From Chryseobacterium gleum (lineage in GTDB: Bacteria; Bacteroidota; Bacteroidia; Flavobacteriales; Flavobacteriaceae), in assembly GCA_945897915.1 (NCBI GenBank), contig CAMDGB010000006.1:21268-85267 (forward strand): DNA of 64,000 bases, in the 5' to 3' direction. The notes under the pieces were generated by a model. That model was not told the origin of the DNA. It saw only the letters and a program-made list of their open reading frames with translations, and searched no databases. The first letter of the stretch is position 1. Every line of letters begins with the position of its first letter. Positions 54,099 to 63,996 of this stretch are shown in pieces. The translations under genes were made by a program, and so were the position numbers.

Positions 54099-55967
54099 TT
54101 ATTTTTTTGGAAAGATATTGTCTTCCTTCTTAACATCTGCCATTAAATCACTTGGATCAATAACTACTGATTTAACAGCGCCATTTTCAGTATTAGTTTC
54201 GAAGGTATATCTTGGCATAGCCCAATCCCATCCTAATAAAACGTTTCTTTTTAATTTATATGGATTTGGCTTTTCCCATCGCATTAAAGTATTTGGAATA
54301 TAAAAATATTCTTTAGTTCCGTTTTCAAATTCTACAATTACATCAATTGGCATAGGCATTCTTCCTTTTCTTTCTAAAATAATGGTATTGTTTTCTACCG
54401 ATTTAATAGCGTAGTCAATCGTATTTATAGTTTGTGTCCATTCGTTTAAATACCAATCTAAATTGGCCCCCGAAATTTTCTCAGCAGTTCGCTTAATATC
54501 ATTTGGTGTTGGATGTGTAAATTTATAATCCGAATAATATTTTTTAATCGTTTTATCTAAATTTTCTATTCCAATAATGTACCCTAATTGTGCTAAAAAT
54601 ATTTCGCCTTTACTATAAGCTCCAATTCCGTATGATTGATTAAAATCGTATCTATCCGCATGTGTAGTTAAAGGTTGTTCTTTTCCTGAATTGGCTAAAA
54701 AAATGTAGTTTTTATACGAATCAGCAAACGGACTTTCTGGTTCTTTTGGAGGTAATATTTCATTCATAGCTAAATCAGATATGTAAGAAGTAAAACCTTC
54801 ATCCATCCAACAATGCTTCGATTCATTTGTGGCTAAAATATGTTGGAACCAACTATGTGCAAGTTCGTGAGCCGTTACACCAACTAGACTTGCGTAACTT
54901 CTATTTCCAGTAATTAAGGTGCACATCGCATATTCCATACCACCATCACCACCTTGAATTACAGAATATTGTTTGTATGGATATTGTCCTACATTTTTAT
55001 TGAAATAAGTTAATAATTCAGCTGTTTTAGGTTGCAATTTTTTCCAATTCTCTAAATTTTCCTTCTTGTTTTTATAGAAAAAGTGTAATTCCGTTTCGTT
55101 TTCACCCATAATTTTATCATGAATGTACTCTGAGTCTGCTCCCCAAGCAAAATCATGCACATTTGGTGCAATGAAATGCCAAGTTAACATTTTAGTTTTC
55201 TTTGGATAAGCAATTACAACTCCTGCGTCTTCATACCCTTTTCCAATTTCATTTTTATTTTGAAGATAACCCGAGCTTCCGATGGTATAGTCTTTGTCAA
55301 TAGTAATTTTTATGTCGAAATTTCCCCAAACACCATGAAATTCTCTAGAAATATAAGTATCTGCATGCCATCCTTCAAAATCATATTCTGCCATTTTAGG
55401 ATACCATTGTGTCATAGAAAGCGCTACATTTTCTTCAGAATTTCTACCGGAACGACGAATTTGTAAAGGTACTTGCCCATCAAAATCTAAAGTTAAATTT
55501 GATGAGGATTTTGGTAAAATAGCTTGATGCAAAGTAACCTCTAAAACAGTTCCTACTACTCTAGTTTGTGCTTCAACACCATTTTGTTTGCAATTTGACA
55601 CTACTAAATATCCAATTTCATTTGGTTTTAATGTGCTAATTTTACTTTCTTTAATTTCTTTATTATCCTTAATGAATTTTCGAACCATACGTTTGTCTGG
55701 ATCTGAAATAGTTTGTAAACGCATGTCCATTGCACTACCTGGTTGAAAAGCGTTGGGATACAAATGAAAAAAGACTTTCTTTAAAGTATCTGGAGAATTA
55801 TTGGTATAAACCAATTCCTGACTTCCTTTATACTGGTAATTCTTAACATCCATATTCACATTCATTTTATAATCAACATGTTGTTGCCAATAGCCAGAAT
55901 TTGGATTGTTTTGTGCAAAAGAAATTCCTGTTAAAAGAATTAAAAAGTGTTTAAATGTATTTTTCAT
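54099..55967 (-). CDS. M1-family zinc metallopeptidase, exported
   Basis: A 622-residue exported aminopeptidase-like enzyme of family M1. Signal peptide MKNTFKHFLILLTGISFAQ. An N-terminal beta-domain follows (YQYKGSQELVYTNNSPDTLK). The catalytic domain has HELAHSW (H367, E368, H371) and the third zinc ligand E390 in WMDEGFTSY, spacing as expected. The GxMEN-like motif is GDGGMEYAMCTLI. It likely degrades peptides in the periplasm or surface. It lies between RimB-RimK and an S8 peptidase and is transcribed on the minus strand. Exact specificity unknown. Confidence 0.92.
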   Translation of the reverse strand: MKNTFKHFLILLTGISFAQNNPNSGYWQQHVDYKMNVNMDVKNYQYKGSQELVYTNNSPDTLKKVFFHLYPNAFQPGSAMDMRLQTISDPDKRMVRKFIKDNKEIKESKISTLKPNEIGYLVVSNCKQNGVEAQTRVVGTVLEVTLHQAILPKSSSNLTLDFDGQVPLQIRRSGRNSEENVALSMTQWYPKMAEYDFEGWHADTYISREFHGVWGNFDIKITIDKDYTIGSSGYLQNKNEIGKGYEDAGVVIAYPKKTKMLTWHFIAPNVHDFAWGADSEYIHDKIMGENETELHFFYKNKKENLENWKKLQPKTAELLTYFNKNVGQYPYKQYSVIQGGDGGMEYAMCTLITGNRSYASLVGVTAHELAHSWFQHILATNESKHCWMDEGFTSYISDLAMNEILPPKEPESPFADSYKNYIFLANSGKEQPLTTHADRYDFNQSYGIGAYSKGEIFLAQLGYIIGIENLDKTIKKYYSDYKFTHPTPNDIKRTAEKISGANLDWYLNEWTQTINTIDYAIKSVENNTIILERKGRMPMPIDVIVEFENGTKEYFYIPNTLMRWEKPNPYKLKRNVLLGWDWAMPRYTFETNTENGAVKSVVIDPSDLMADVKKEDNIFPKK

Positions 55968-55993
55968 TTGTAATTATTTAATTTAAATAAGAA

Positions 55994-56031
55994 AACCACA
56001 AAGATAAACGATTACGTATCTCTTTGTGGTT
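55994..56031 (-). terminator. Hairpin terminator after the S8 peptidase gene
   Basis: AACCACAAAGA (55994-56004) and TCTTTGTGGTT (56021-56031) form a perfect 11-bp stem. On the minus strand it is followed by TTTTCTT, a modest T-rich tract, between the S8 gene (stop 56051) and the M1 gene start. Confidence 0.65.
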
Positions 56032-56050
56032 ATTATATGTTTTTATTTGA

Positions 56051-57649
56051 TTATTTTTTTATCATTTTTTCAGCTAATAGTAAGGCGTTATAGGTGTTTA
56101 CTATTTTTCCTGATTTAGAAATTTCAGAAAAATTCACTTTCTTTTTATCTTCTCCTACTGAAATCATGTTATTCAACGAAGTGCCACTTTCCATAATAAT
56201 TTGTTTCACCTGAACGGCTGATAAACCAGGATAATACGAACGAACCAATGCGGCAACACCGGCTACATTTGGAGAAGCCATTGAAGTGCCTTGTAAATAT
56301 TCATAATTATTTAAAGGAGTAGTTGCATATATTTTTTCACCAGGTGCAAAAATATCAACATTGTTTTTTCCGTAATTTGAAAAAGAAGCTACCATTTTAG
56401 AACCATAATCTGGAGTAAGAGCACCAATAATTAAAACGTTATTAGCAAGTTCAAAAGAACCATCATACGAATCATTTGGATATTTATTAGTCACATCTAA
56501 ATCATATGACTCGTTTCCTGCAGCAATTACTATAAGTACATCTTTAGATGCTGCATATTTAATAGCTTCGATAACCCATTCTTTCTTTTGAGAGAAATAT
56601 TTTCCAAAAGATCCGTTGATTACTTGTGCACCATTATCTACACCATAACGTATGGCTAAAGCAATATCTTTATCATATTCATCTCCATCAGGCACAGCAC
56701 GAACTGGCATAATTGCTACTGCCGAGTTTACCACTCCATCGCCACCTTTTTTATTTCCTCTAACTTGCGCCACAATACCCGCCACATGCGTACCGTGCTT
56801 TGCTTCTTTTGGTTCAGGACCTACGACATTATTATTACCGTATTTTCTGTCATTAATATCATCTGGATTGTCGCCAACTATTTTTCTACCATCGTATGCT
56901 ACATTCAAATTATAATTTAATTGCCCGTAAACATGGTCTTTAAAATCAATAATTTCTTTATCAAATTCAGATTTAGTTATACCTGTTAAAAACTGAGAAA
57001 ACATGGCTTTAGCTTGTAATAAACTTTGATCTTTAGTTTCAATTTTTTTAACTTCCTCTAAGGTAAAGTTATCTTTTTTTAGGTGAGATTTAATTAATTT
57101 CTCAGCATTTAAAATCATATCTAATTGCTGCTTATCTTGTTGCAGTCCTTTAATTTCTTCTTCTAATTTAGCTTTTGCTCTTTCATAATCAGGTGTGTTT
57201 GGCCCTTTTTTTACAATACGAGCCATTTCTAATTGTTCATGAACAGCATCGCCTAAAAAGTTCCAACCATGTATATCATCAACATATCCATTATTATCAT
57301 CGTCAATATTATTACCAGCAATTTCTTTTGGATTGGTCCAAATAACAGATTTTAAATCTTCGTGATTAATATCCACACCAGAATCTATAATCGCAACAAT
57401 TACTTTATGAAGTTTTACTCCTTTTAATACTTCTGCATATGCTTTATCCACACTCATACCTGGCACCGTATCTTTCACTAAATCTAAATGACTCCAACGC
57501 TGTAAATCTTTTTCTTTTAATGGTGTGGTTTTTAAAGAAATTCTATCAATATTTGCAACTGGAGTTGAAATCATTTTGGCCGATCCGCATCCAGATAAAA
57601 CAAGCGCAATAGCAAGTGATAGGCATAATGGTTTACATTGAATTTTCAT
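56051..57649 (-). CDS. S8-family subtilisin-like serine protease lipoprotein
   Basis: A 532-residue lipoprotein (lipobox LVLSGCGS, Cys21) of peptidase family S8. The catalytic triad is D89 (IIDSGVDINHED), H285 (KHGTHVAGIVA) and S456 (GTSMASPNVAG). The oxyanion Asn is in VIAAGNESY. The D-to-H gap is 196 residues, against about 32 in subtilisin. The extra segment (about 115-270) is charged and helical (ERAKAKLEEEIKGLQQDKQQ, KLIKSHLKKDNFTLEEVKK). No classical propeptide is evident. It probably acts at the outer membrane or surface. Confidence 0.92.
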   Translation of the reverse strand: MKIQCKPLCLSLAIALVLSGCGSAKMISTPVANIDRISLKTTPLKEKDLQRWSHLDLVKDTVPGMSVDKAYAEVLKGVKLHKVIVAIIDSGVDINHEDLKSVIWTNPKEIAGNNIDDDNNGYVDDIHGWNFLGDAVHEQLEMARIVKKGPNTPDYERAKAKLEEEIKGLQQDKQQLDMILNAEKLIKSHLKKDNFTLEEVKKIETKDQSLLQAKAMFSQFLTGITKSEFDKEIIDFKDHVYGQLNYNLNVAYDGRKIVGDNPDDINDRKYGNNNVVGPEPKEAKHGTHVAGIVAQVRGNKKGGDGVVNSAVAIMPVRAVPDGDEYDKDIALAIRYGVDNGAQVINGSFGKYFSQKKEWVIEAIKYAASKDVLIVIAAGNESYDLDVTNKYPNDSYDGSFELANNVLIIGALTPDYGSKMVASFSNYGKNNVDIFAPGEKIYATTPLNNYEYLQGTSMASPNVAGVAALVRSYYPGLSAVQVKQIIMESGTSLNNMISVGEDKKKVNFSEISKSGKIVNTYNALLLAEKMIKK

Positions 57650-57717
57650 ATAAGTATAAATATATTTTTGTTATTAGTACTTTTTTCAAAAGGTTTGTTA
57701 CAAGTTAAAATTGGATG

Positions 57718-58575
57718 TTAAAAAATATCTTCACATCTAAATACTTCTTTTAATCTTACTCCTTTTTCTGTTTTTTCAACAGTTATAATTTGATTATGAG
57801 CATCGTGTTCTAAAAATAAATAATAATTATTTTCTGCAGCTGCATTCATAAATTTTGCTTTTTCATCCAAAGTTAAAAGCGGTCTGGTATCGTATCCCAT
57901 AACATACGGAATAGGAATATGACCTGCTGTTGCTAATAAATCGGCACAAAAAACAATTGTTTTTCCTTTATAATTAATGTGTGGAAGCATTTGTTTTTCG
58001 GTATGTCCATCTGCAAAAAAGATGCCAAAATCTAATTCTGAAGTATCTAGAAAATCACCCTCGGTACGATTAATAAATTTCAACTGACCGCTTTCTTGCA
58101 TAGGCAAAATATTTTCATGCAAAAAAGAAGCTTTTTCACGAGAATTAGGTTGGGTTGCCCATTCCCAATGATTTTTATTTGTCCAAAAATTAGCGTTTTT
58201 AAAAGCCACTTCATAACCTATTTTATCCTTATTCCAAATTACACTTCCTCCACAATGATCAAAATGCAAATGTGTCATAAAAACATCTGTAATATCGTCT
58301 TTATGAAATCCGAGTTTCGAAAAAGACTTATCCAAACTTTCCTCACCCCAAAGGGAATAATAGCCAAAAAACTTATCGGATTGTTTGTTTCCCATTCCGG
58401 TATCAATTAAAGTAAGCTTATTTCCATCTTCAATTAGCAAACATCTGGCAGCAATATCAATCAAATTATTGGCATCTGCAGGATTGGTTTTGTTCCAAAT
58501 AGTCTTAGGAACTACGCCAAACATAGCGCCGCCGTCTAACTTAAAATTCCCTGCTTCAATTGGGTATAATTTCAT
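57718..58575 (-). CDS. Metallo-beta-lactamase-fold hydrolase
   Basis: A 285-residue cytoplasmic MBL-fold enzyme. The dinuclear zinc motif is THLHFDHCGG, with later ligands in the FGIFFADGHTEKQMLPHI and CADLLATAGHIPIPYVMGYD segments, and a final His in LFLEHDAHNQ. The arrangement is that of the AHL-lactonase-like subgroup, but it could be any small ester or lactone hydrolase. It is upstream of the S8 peptidase on the minus strand, 68 bases away, and may be independent. Confidence 0.88.
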   Translation of the reverse strand: MKLYPIEAGNFKLDGGAMFGVVPKTIWNKTNPADANNLIDIAARCLLIEDGNKLTLIDTGMGNKQSDKFFGYYSLWGEESLDKSFSKLGFHKDDITDVFMTHLHFDHCGGSVIWNKDKIGYEVAFKNANFWTNKNHWEWATQPNSREKASFLHENILPMQESGQLKFINRTEGDFLDTSELDFGIFFADGHTEKQMLPHINYKGKTIVFCADLLATAGHIPIPYVMGYDTRPLLTLDEKAKFMNAAAENNYYLFLEHDAHNQIITVEKTEKGVRLKEVFRCEDIF

Positions 58576-58656
58576 AAATATTATTTTTTGCCAAATTACA
58601 AAATTTTCAATAAAGGAAAACTATGAAAATATAAGTTATAAAAATGTTATCAAACC

Positions 58657-58686
58657 TTGTAAAAAGTTTTTTATGGTTTATCTTTG
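58657..58686 (+). promoter_or_regulatory. Promoter of the suf operon
   Basis: TTG (58657-58659), a 19-base spacer and TATCTTTG (58679-58686) fit the Bacteroidota promoter model on both elements. It lies 63 bases before the sufA-like ATG. No Fe-S regulator site can be recognised by eye. Confidence 0.75.
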
Positions 58687-58749
58687 CAGTGTTAATTTAG
58701 ACAAAATCAAAATAAGGAATACACAACAAATATAATTAACAACTAAATT

Positions 58750-59079
58750 ATGATAAAGGTTTCTGAATCTGCGAGTAAAAAAATAATCAATATGATGGAA
58801 GAAGAAGGTTTTGATGCTACAACTGATTACGTTCGTGTTGGCGTAAAAAGTGGTGGTTGTTCTGGGCTTTCTTATGAGTTAAAATTTGATAAAGAATTAG
58901 GTGAAAATGATAAAGTTTTTGAAGATAGTAATGTGAAAATTGCAATTGAAAAAAAATCGTTTTTGTATTTGGCAGGAACTATATTAGAATTTTCAGGAGG
59001 TTTAAACGGAAAAGGGTTTGTTTTCAATAATCCGAATGCACAAAGAACATGTGGGTGTGGGGAAAGTTTTTCGCTTTAA
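58750..59079 (+). CDS. sufA: HesB/IscA-family iron-sulfur assembly protein (SufA-like)
   Basis: A 109-residue A-type Fe-S carrier with the three invariant cysteines: C37 (VKSGGCSGLSYEL) and C101/C103 (RTCGCGESF). The length is normal. It is the first gene of the suf operon, so SufA is preferred over IscA; the distinction rests on context. Its role is to accept clusters from the SufBCD scaffold and deliver them to apo-proteins in the cytoplasm. Confidence 0.92.
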   Translation: MIKVSESASKKIINMMEEEGFDATTDYVRVGVKSGGCSGLSYELKFDKELGENDKVFEDSNVKIAIEKKSFLYLAGTILEFSGGLNGKGFVFNNPNAQRTCGCGESFSL

Positions 59080-59146
59080 AATAAAGTTATAAGTTAAAAT
59101 AACTAGAATATTATTAAACTTTTGACTTAAAAATTTCAACAATAAA

Positions 59147-60595
59147 ATGAGTAAATACACAGAAGACGATTTAAAAGTCGAATTAGAAAATAAAGAATAC
59201 GAATACGGATTTTACACTGAATTAGAATCTGAAACATTTCCTATTGGTTTAAATGAAGACATTGTGCGTGCGATTTCTAAAAAGAAAAACGAACCACAAT
59301 GGATGACCGATTGGCGTTTGGAAGCATTCGCCGCTTGGAAAGAAATGGAAGAACCTGAATGGGCCAATGTAAAATACACAAAACCAGATTTTCAAGCTAT
59401 TGCCTATTATTCAGCACCAAAAAAATCAGATCCAAATAAAACATTGGATGATGTTGATGCGGAATTATTAGAAATGTATAAAAAATTAGGTATTTCTATT
59501 GACGAGCAGAAAAAAATGAATAATGTAGCTATGGATATTGTAGTAGATTCTGTTTCGGTAGCCACTACATTCAAAAAAACACTAGGCGAAAAAGGGATTA
59601 TTTTTTGCCCTATTTCCGATGCTATTCAGGAACATCCAGAATTAGTTAAGAAATATTTAGGAACTATTGTACCGCAAAAAGATAATTTTTATGCCGCTTT
59701 AAATTCAGCCGTTTTCTCTGATGGAAGTTTTTGTTATATTCCAAAAGGCGTTAAATGTCCGATGGAATTGTCAACTTATTTTAGAATCAATCAAGGTGGA
59801 ACGGGACAGTTTGAAAGAACCTTATTAATTGCTGATGAAGGTAGTTATGTATCTTACCTAGAAGGTTGCACAGCTCCAAGTCGTGATGAAAATCAACTTC
59901 ATGCTGCAGTTGTAGAATTAATTGCTTTAGATGATGCCGAAATAAAATATTCTACTGTTCAAAACTGGTATCCGGGAAATAAAGAGGGAAAAGGTGGTGT
60001 TTTCAATTTTGTAACCAAAAGAGGTTTGTGTGAAAAAAATGCAAAAATATCTTGGACACAAGTTGAAACAGGCTCTGCCGTAACCTGGAAATATCCATCT
60101 TGCATTTTAAAAGGTGATAATTCTATTGGTGAATTCTATTCTATTGCAGTTACAAATAATTTCCAACAAGCGGATACAGGTACAAAAATGATTCATTTAG
60201 GTAAAAATACCAAATCAACCATTATTTCAAAAGGAATTTCAGCTGGAAAATCACAAAATAGTTATCGTGGATTGGTTCAAATAAGTAAAAACGCTGATAA
60301 TGCCCGAAACTTTTCACAATGTGATAGTTTGCTAATGGGTAATAATTGTGGTGCGCACACATTTCCTTATATAGAAAGTAAAAATACCAGTGCAAAAATT
60401 GAACACGAAGCCACTACATCAAAAATTGGGGAAGACCAAGTGTTTTATTGTAACCAACGTGGTATTCCAACTGAAAAAGCAATTGCATTAATTGTAAATG
60501 GTTTCAGTAAAGAAGTCTTGAATAAATTACCAATGGAATTCGCAGTGGAAGCTCAAAAATTATTGGAAATAAGTTTAGAAGGTTCAGTAGGATAA
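59147..60595 (+). CDS. sufB: Fe-S cluster assembly scaffold protein SufB
   Basis: A 482-residue SufB, the scaffold subunit on which clusters are built with SufC and SufD. Family blocks are [79 protein letters not shown] and [19 protein letters not shown]. The C-terminus carries the conserved [18 protein letters not shown]. Starts 67 bases after sufA and 35 bases before sufC. Confidence 0.97.
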   Translation: MSKYTEDDLKVELENKEYEYGFYTELESETFPIGLNEDIVRAISKKKNEPQWMTDWRLEAFAAWKEMEEPEWANVKYTKPDFQAIAYYSAPKKSDPNKTLDDVDAELLEMYKKLGISIDEQKKMNNVAMDIVVDSVSVATTFKKTLGEKGIIFCPISDAIQEHPELVKKYLGTIVPQKDNFYAALNSAVFSDGSFCYIPKGVKCPMELSTYFRINQGGTGQFERTLLIADEGSYVSYLEGCTAPSRDENQLHAAVVELIALDDAEIKYSTVQNWYPGNKEGKGGVFNFVTKRGLCEKNAKISWTQVETGSAVTWKYPSCILKGDNSIGEFYSIAVTNNFQQADTGTKMIHLGKNTKSTIISKGISAGKSQNSYRGLVQISKNADNARNFSQCDSLLMGNNCGAHTFPYIESKNTSAKIEHEATTSKIGEDQVFYCNQRGIPTEKAIALIVNGFSKEVLNKLPMEFAVEAQKLLEISLEGSVG

Positions 60596-60630
60596 TCAAA
60601 TATAAATCAGAATAAAAACACATTTATACA

Positions 60631-61395
60631 ATGTTACAAATTAAAAACTTACACGCTTCAGTAGAAGACAAAGAAATATTAAAAGGAATTAATTTAGAAG
60701 TAAAAGCTGGAGAAGTTCACGCTATTATGGGGCCAAATGGTGCAGGAAAAAGTACACTTTCCTCCATAATTGCTGGAAACGAAAACTATAACGTAACTAC
60801 TGGTGAAATTTTATTAGAAGGTGAAGATATCTCTGAATTAGCTCCAGAAGAACGTGCACACAAAGGTATTTTCTTATCTTTTCAGTATCCGGTAGAAATA
60901 CCCGGCGTTTCAGTAACTAATTTTATGAAAACAGCTATTAACGAATCGCGAAAAGCACGTGGACAAGAAGATATGCCTGCAAATGAAATGCTAAAATTAA
61001 TCCGTGAGAAATCAGAATTATTAGAAATTGATAGAAAATTTTTATCTCGATCTTTAAATGAAGGTTTTTCTGGTGGAGAGAAAAAACGAAATGAAATTTT
61101 TCAAATGGCTATGTTAGAACCTAAATTAGCTATTCTTGATGAAGCAGATTCTGGTTTAGATATTGATGCCTTACGAATTGTTGCCAACGGTGTAAACAAA
61201 CTAAAAAACAAAAATAATGCTGTTTTAGTAATCACGCATTACCAACGTTTATTAGATTACATTATTCCTGATTTTGTTCATGTTTTAATGGATGGGAAAA
61301 TTGTAAAATCAGGTGACGCATCTTTAGCGCTAGAATTAGAAGAAAAAGGGTACGATTGGATTAAAAACGAAAAAGTCGAAAGTCAAAAGTCGTAA
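60631..61395 (+). CDS. sufC: Fe-S cluster assembly ATPase SufC
   Basis: A 254-residue ABC-type ATPase that drives the SufBCD scaffold; it is not a transporter. Walker [14 protein letters not shown] (near residue 34), SufC-typical [20 protein letters not shown], signature [20 protein letters not shown], and Walker [18 protein letters not shown] with the switch His in [12 protein letters not shown]. Length is normal. Follows sufB by 35 bases and precedes sufD by 11. Confidence 0.97.
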   Translation: MLQIKNLHASVEDKEILKGINLEVKAGEVHAIMGPNGAGKSTLSSIIAGNENYNVTTGEILLEGEDISELAPEERAHKGIFLSFQYPVEIPGVSVTNFMKTAINESRKARGQEDMPANEMLKLIREKSELLEIDRKFLSRSLNEGFSGGEKKRNEIFQMAMLEPKLAILDEADSGLDIDALRIVANGVNKLKNKNNAVLVITHYQRLLDYIIPDFVHVLMDGKIVKSGDASLALELEEKGYDWIKNEKVESQKS

Positions 61396-61406
61396 AGTCA
61401 ACAAAA

Positions 61407-62726
61407 ATGGAATTAAAAGAAAAAATACTAGCGTCATTTATGGCCTTTGAAGATAAAATTGTTGATGTAAATAACGAGTTACACGACATTAGAACTTCAG
61501 CTATAAAAAACTTTGAAAGTAAAGGTTTCCCTACCAAAAAGGAGGAGGCATGGAAATACACTTCCTTAAATGCAATATTAAAAAATGATTTTAGTGTATT
61601 TGCAAAAAAAGAAAACGCAATAGAATTTGCTGATGTAAAAAAATATTTTTTAAATGAAGTTGATACTTATAAAGTTGTATTTATTGACGGGAAATTTAGT
61701 TCTTACTTATCATCGACTACACATGATGGTTTAGATGTTTGTTTAATGTCTTCGGCGTTAACCAAACCAAAATATAAAATGTATATTGACCAATATTTCA
61801 ACAAAATTGCGAACTTAGAAGATAGTTTAACGTCATTAAACACTGCTTTTTCTCAAGAAGGCGCGTATGTAAATATCCCTAAAAGCAAAGTGGTTGACAA
61901 ACCTATTGAAATTTTATATTTTTCAACTGGCTCAGAAGCAGCGTTAATGACACAACCTAGAAATTTAATAATTGTAGGCGAAAATGCACATGTTCAAATT
62001 GTAGAACGCCATCAGAGTTTGAATAGCAATCCAGTTTTAACAAATTCGGTAACAGAAATATTTGCTCAAAAACGTGCTATAGTAGATTATTATAAAGTTC
62101 AAAATGATATACAAACTGCAAATTTAATTGACAATTCGTACATTGCTCAAAAACAAGAAAGTCATGTTTCGGTTCATACTTTCTCTTTTGGAGGAAACAT
62201 TACTAGAAATAATTTAAATTTCTATCACCAAGGAGAACATATTGATTCTACTTTAAAAGGAATTACTATAATTGGCGACAAACAACATGTTGACCATTCT
62301 ACTTTAGTGCAACACGCTACACCAAATTGTGAAAGCCATCAAAACTATAAAACCATTTTGGATGGAAATGCCACTGGTGTTTTTAACGGGAAAATTTTCG
62401 TAGAAAAAGAAGCGCAAAAAACAAATGCTTTTCAGCAAAATAATAATATTTTATTAAGTGATAAAGCAACAATTAATGCGAAACCACAATTGGAAATTTT
62501 TGCAGATGATGTAAAATGCTCACATGGATGCACTATTGGACAGTTAGATGAAAGTGCCATGTTTTATATGCAACAACGTGGAATTGGAAAAAAAGAAGCC
62601 AAAGCATTATTGATGTACGCGTTTACAAGTGAAGTTACAAATAGTGTAAAAATACCAGAACTAAGAAATAAAATTGCTCGAATTATAGCCGACAAATTAG
62701 GCGTAAATATGGGATTTGACTTATAA
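61407..62726 (+). CDS. sufD: Fe-S cluster assembly protein SufD
   Basis: A 439-residue SufD, paralogue of SufB and partner in the SufBC2D complex. The N-terminal helical region (FPTKKEEAWKYTSLNAILKN) precedes the beta-helix core (GENAHVQIVERHQSLNS, GNITRNNLNFYHQGEH). The C-terminal block CSHGCTIGQLDESAMFYMQQ, then RGIGKKEAKALLMYAF, is highly conserved. It is the last gene before a strong terminator. The cysteine desulfurase SufS and its partner SufE do not follow, unlike in many suf operons. Confidence 0.96.
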   Translation: MELKEKILASFMAFEDKIVDVNNELHDIRTSAIKNFESKGFPTKKEEAWKYTSLNAILKNDFSVFAKKENAIEFADVKKYFLNEVDTYKVVFIDGKFSSYLSSTTHDGLDVCLMSSALTKPKYKMYIDQYFNKIANLEDSLTSLNTAFSQEGAYVNIPKSKVVDKPIEILYFSTGSEAALMTQPRNLIIVGENAHVQIVERHQSLNSNPVLTNSVTEIFAQKRAIVDYYKVQNDIQTANLIDNSYIAQKQESHVSVHTFSFGGNITRNNLNFYHQGEHIDSTLKGITIIGDKQHVDHSTLVQHATPNCESHQNYKTILDGNATGVFNGKIFVEKEAQKTNAFQQNNNILLSDKATINAKPQLEIFADDVKCSHGCTIGQLDESAMFYMQQRGIGKKEAKALLMYAFTSEVTNSVKIPELRNKIARIIADKLGVNMGFDL

Positions 62727-62740
62727 AAAACAAAGCAGAA

Positions 62741-62779
62741 AAAAAAGCAGTTTCAAAATAATGAAACTGCTTTTTTTTT
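62741..62779. terminator. Bidirectional terminator between suf operon and GlmU-like gene
   Basis: AAAGCAGTTTCA (62744-62755) pairs perfectly over 12 bp with TGAAACTGCTTT (62762-62773), flanked by A and T runs. The stop of the convergent GlmU-like gene lies at its edge (62778). Confidence 0.9.
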
Positions 62780-63950
62780 ACTCTTTTCTATATTTTTTAG
62801 TAATTTCAAAAACGTGCTCTAAAATTTTGGCATCTTCTTCTGAAAATTCAACATTTCTTCTTGCCATGACTATTTTAGCAGTTTCAAAAGCTTTATTAGT
62901 TAAGTAGGTTGAAAAGCCACTTGCCCCACCCCAACTAAAACTTGGTACAAAATTTCTTGGAAATCCTGCTCCAAAAATATTAGTGCTTACTCCAACAACT
63001 GTTCCCGTATTAAACATAGTATTAATACCGCATTTACTGTGATCGCCCATCATTAAACCGCAGAATTGCAAACCAGTTTTAGCAAAATTTTCTGTTTCGT
63101 AGCTCCACAATTTTACTTCTTCGTAATTGTTTTTTAAGTTACTATTGTTGCTATCGGCGCCCATATTACACCATTCACCTAAAACCGCATTTCCTAAAAA
63201 CCCATCGTGTCCTTTGTTAGAATATCCAAATAAAACCGAATTATTCACTTCGCCACCAATTACAGAATGCGGTCCAACTGTAGTAGCACCATATACTTTT
63301 GTAGCTAATTTCACTCTCCCCGATTCACACAAGGCAAAAGGACCTCGAATAACAGAACCTTCCATAATCTCGGCGTTTTTACCAATATAAATAGGACCTG
63401 TTGATGCGTTTAAGGTTACAAATTCTAATCTAGCGCCTTCTTCAATAAAAATATTTTCTGAAGCAATTACGTTTACCGATTTAGGAATTGGTTGTGAATA
63501 TCGGTCTTCTGTTAACAAATCAAAATCTTCACGGATGGCAAGATCATTTTTTTGAAAGATATTCCAAGTGTTTTCTATTTTGATGCAATCATTTGTAAAT
63601 TCAATCACTTCAAAACTATCAAAATCTACTTCTTCGCCTTCTTTAGCGAAAAAAGCCACTACTTCTTCTTCTTGAAAAATGGCTTGATTGTGTTCCAAAT
63701 TCTTAATCATTGCTACCAAAATATCATTTGGTAAAAATGAGGCATTAATCATCACATTGTTTTCCATTTCCACCATTGGCCATTTTTCAGACAAATAGTC
63801 TTCTGTAATTGTAGTGGTGGTGTACCCTAAATATTTTTCCCATTTTTCTCGAATGGTTAAAATTCCAATACGAATATCAGCGACAGGTCTGGTTAAAGTA
63901 AACGGTAACAAAGCATTACGATGTGGTCCATCAAAAAGAATATAGTTCAT
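62778..63950 (-). CDS. GlmU-like putative sugar nucleotidyltransferase
   Basis: A 390-residue protein resembling GlmU/glucose-1-phosphate uridylyl- or thymidylyltransferases common in Bacteroidota. The N-terminus (MNYILFDGPHRNALLPFTLT, RPVADIRIGIL) is the Rossmann-like region, but without the canonical GxGTRxxP loop. From about residue 165 there is a left-handed beta-helix (hexapeptide) of the acyltransferase type: NVIASENIFIEEGARLEFVT, GPIYIGKNAEIMEGSVIRGP, TTVGPHSVIGGEVNNSVLFG, then MMGDHSKCGINTMFNTGTVV. Enzyme activity and substrate are unproven. A -7-like box lies at 63989-63996. Confidence 0.8.
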   Translation of the reverse strand: MNYILFDGPHRNALLPFTLTRPVADIRIGILTIREKWEKYLGYTTTTITEDYLSEKWPMVEMENNVMINASFLPNDILVAMIKNLEHNQAIFQEEEVVAFFAKEGEEVDFDSFEVIEFTNDCIKIENTWNIFQKNDLAIREDFDLLTEDRYSQPIPKSVNVIASENIFIEEGARLEFVTLNASTGPIYIGKNAEIMEGSVIRGPFALCESGRVKLATKVYGATTVGPHSVIGGEVNNSVLFGYSNKGHDGFLGNAVLGEWCNMGADSNNSNLKNNYEEVKLWSYETENFAKTGLQFCGLMMGDHSKCGINTMFNTGTVVGVSTNIFGAGFPRNFVPSFSWGGASGFSTYLTNKAFETAKIVMARRNVEFSEEDAKILEHVFEITKKYRKE

Positions 63951-63988
63951 TGAAAAAGTTTAAAAGGTTTAATGAAAACTTAACGATT

Positions 63989-63996
63989 CAAATTTA
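63989..63996 (-). promoter_or_regulatory. -7 box of the GlmU-like gene
   Basis: TAAATTTG on the minus strand, 38 bases before the start. The -33 region is outside the window. Confidence 0.4.
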
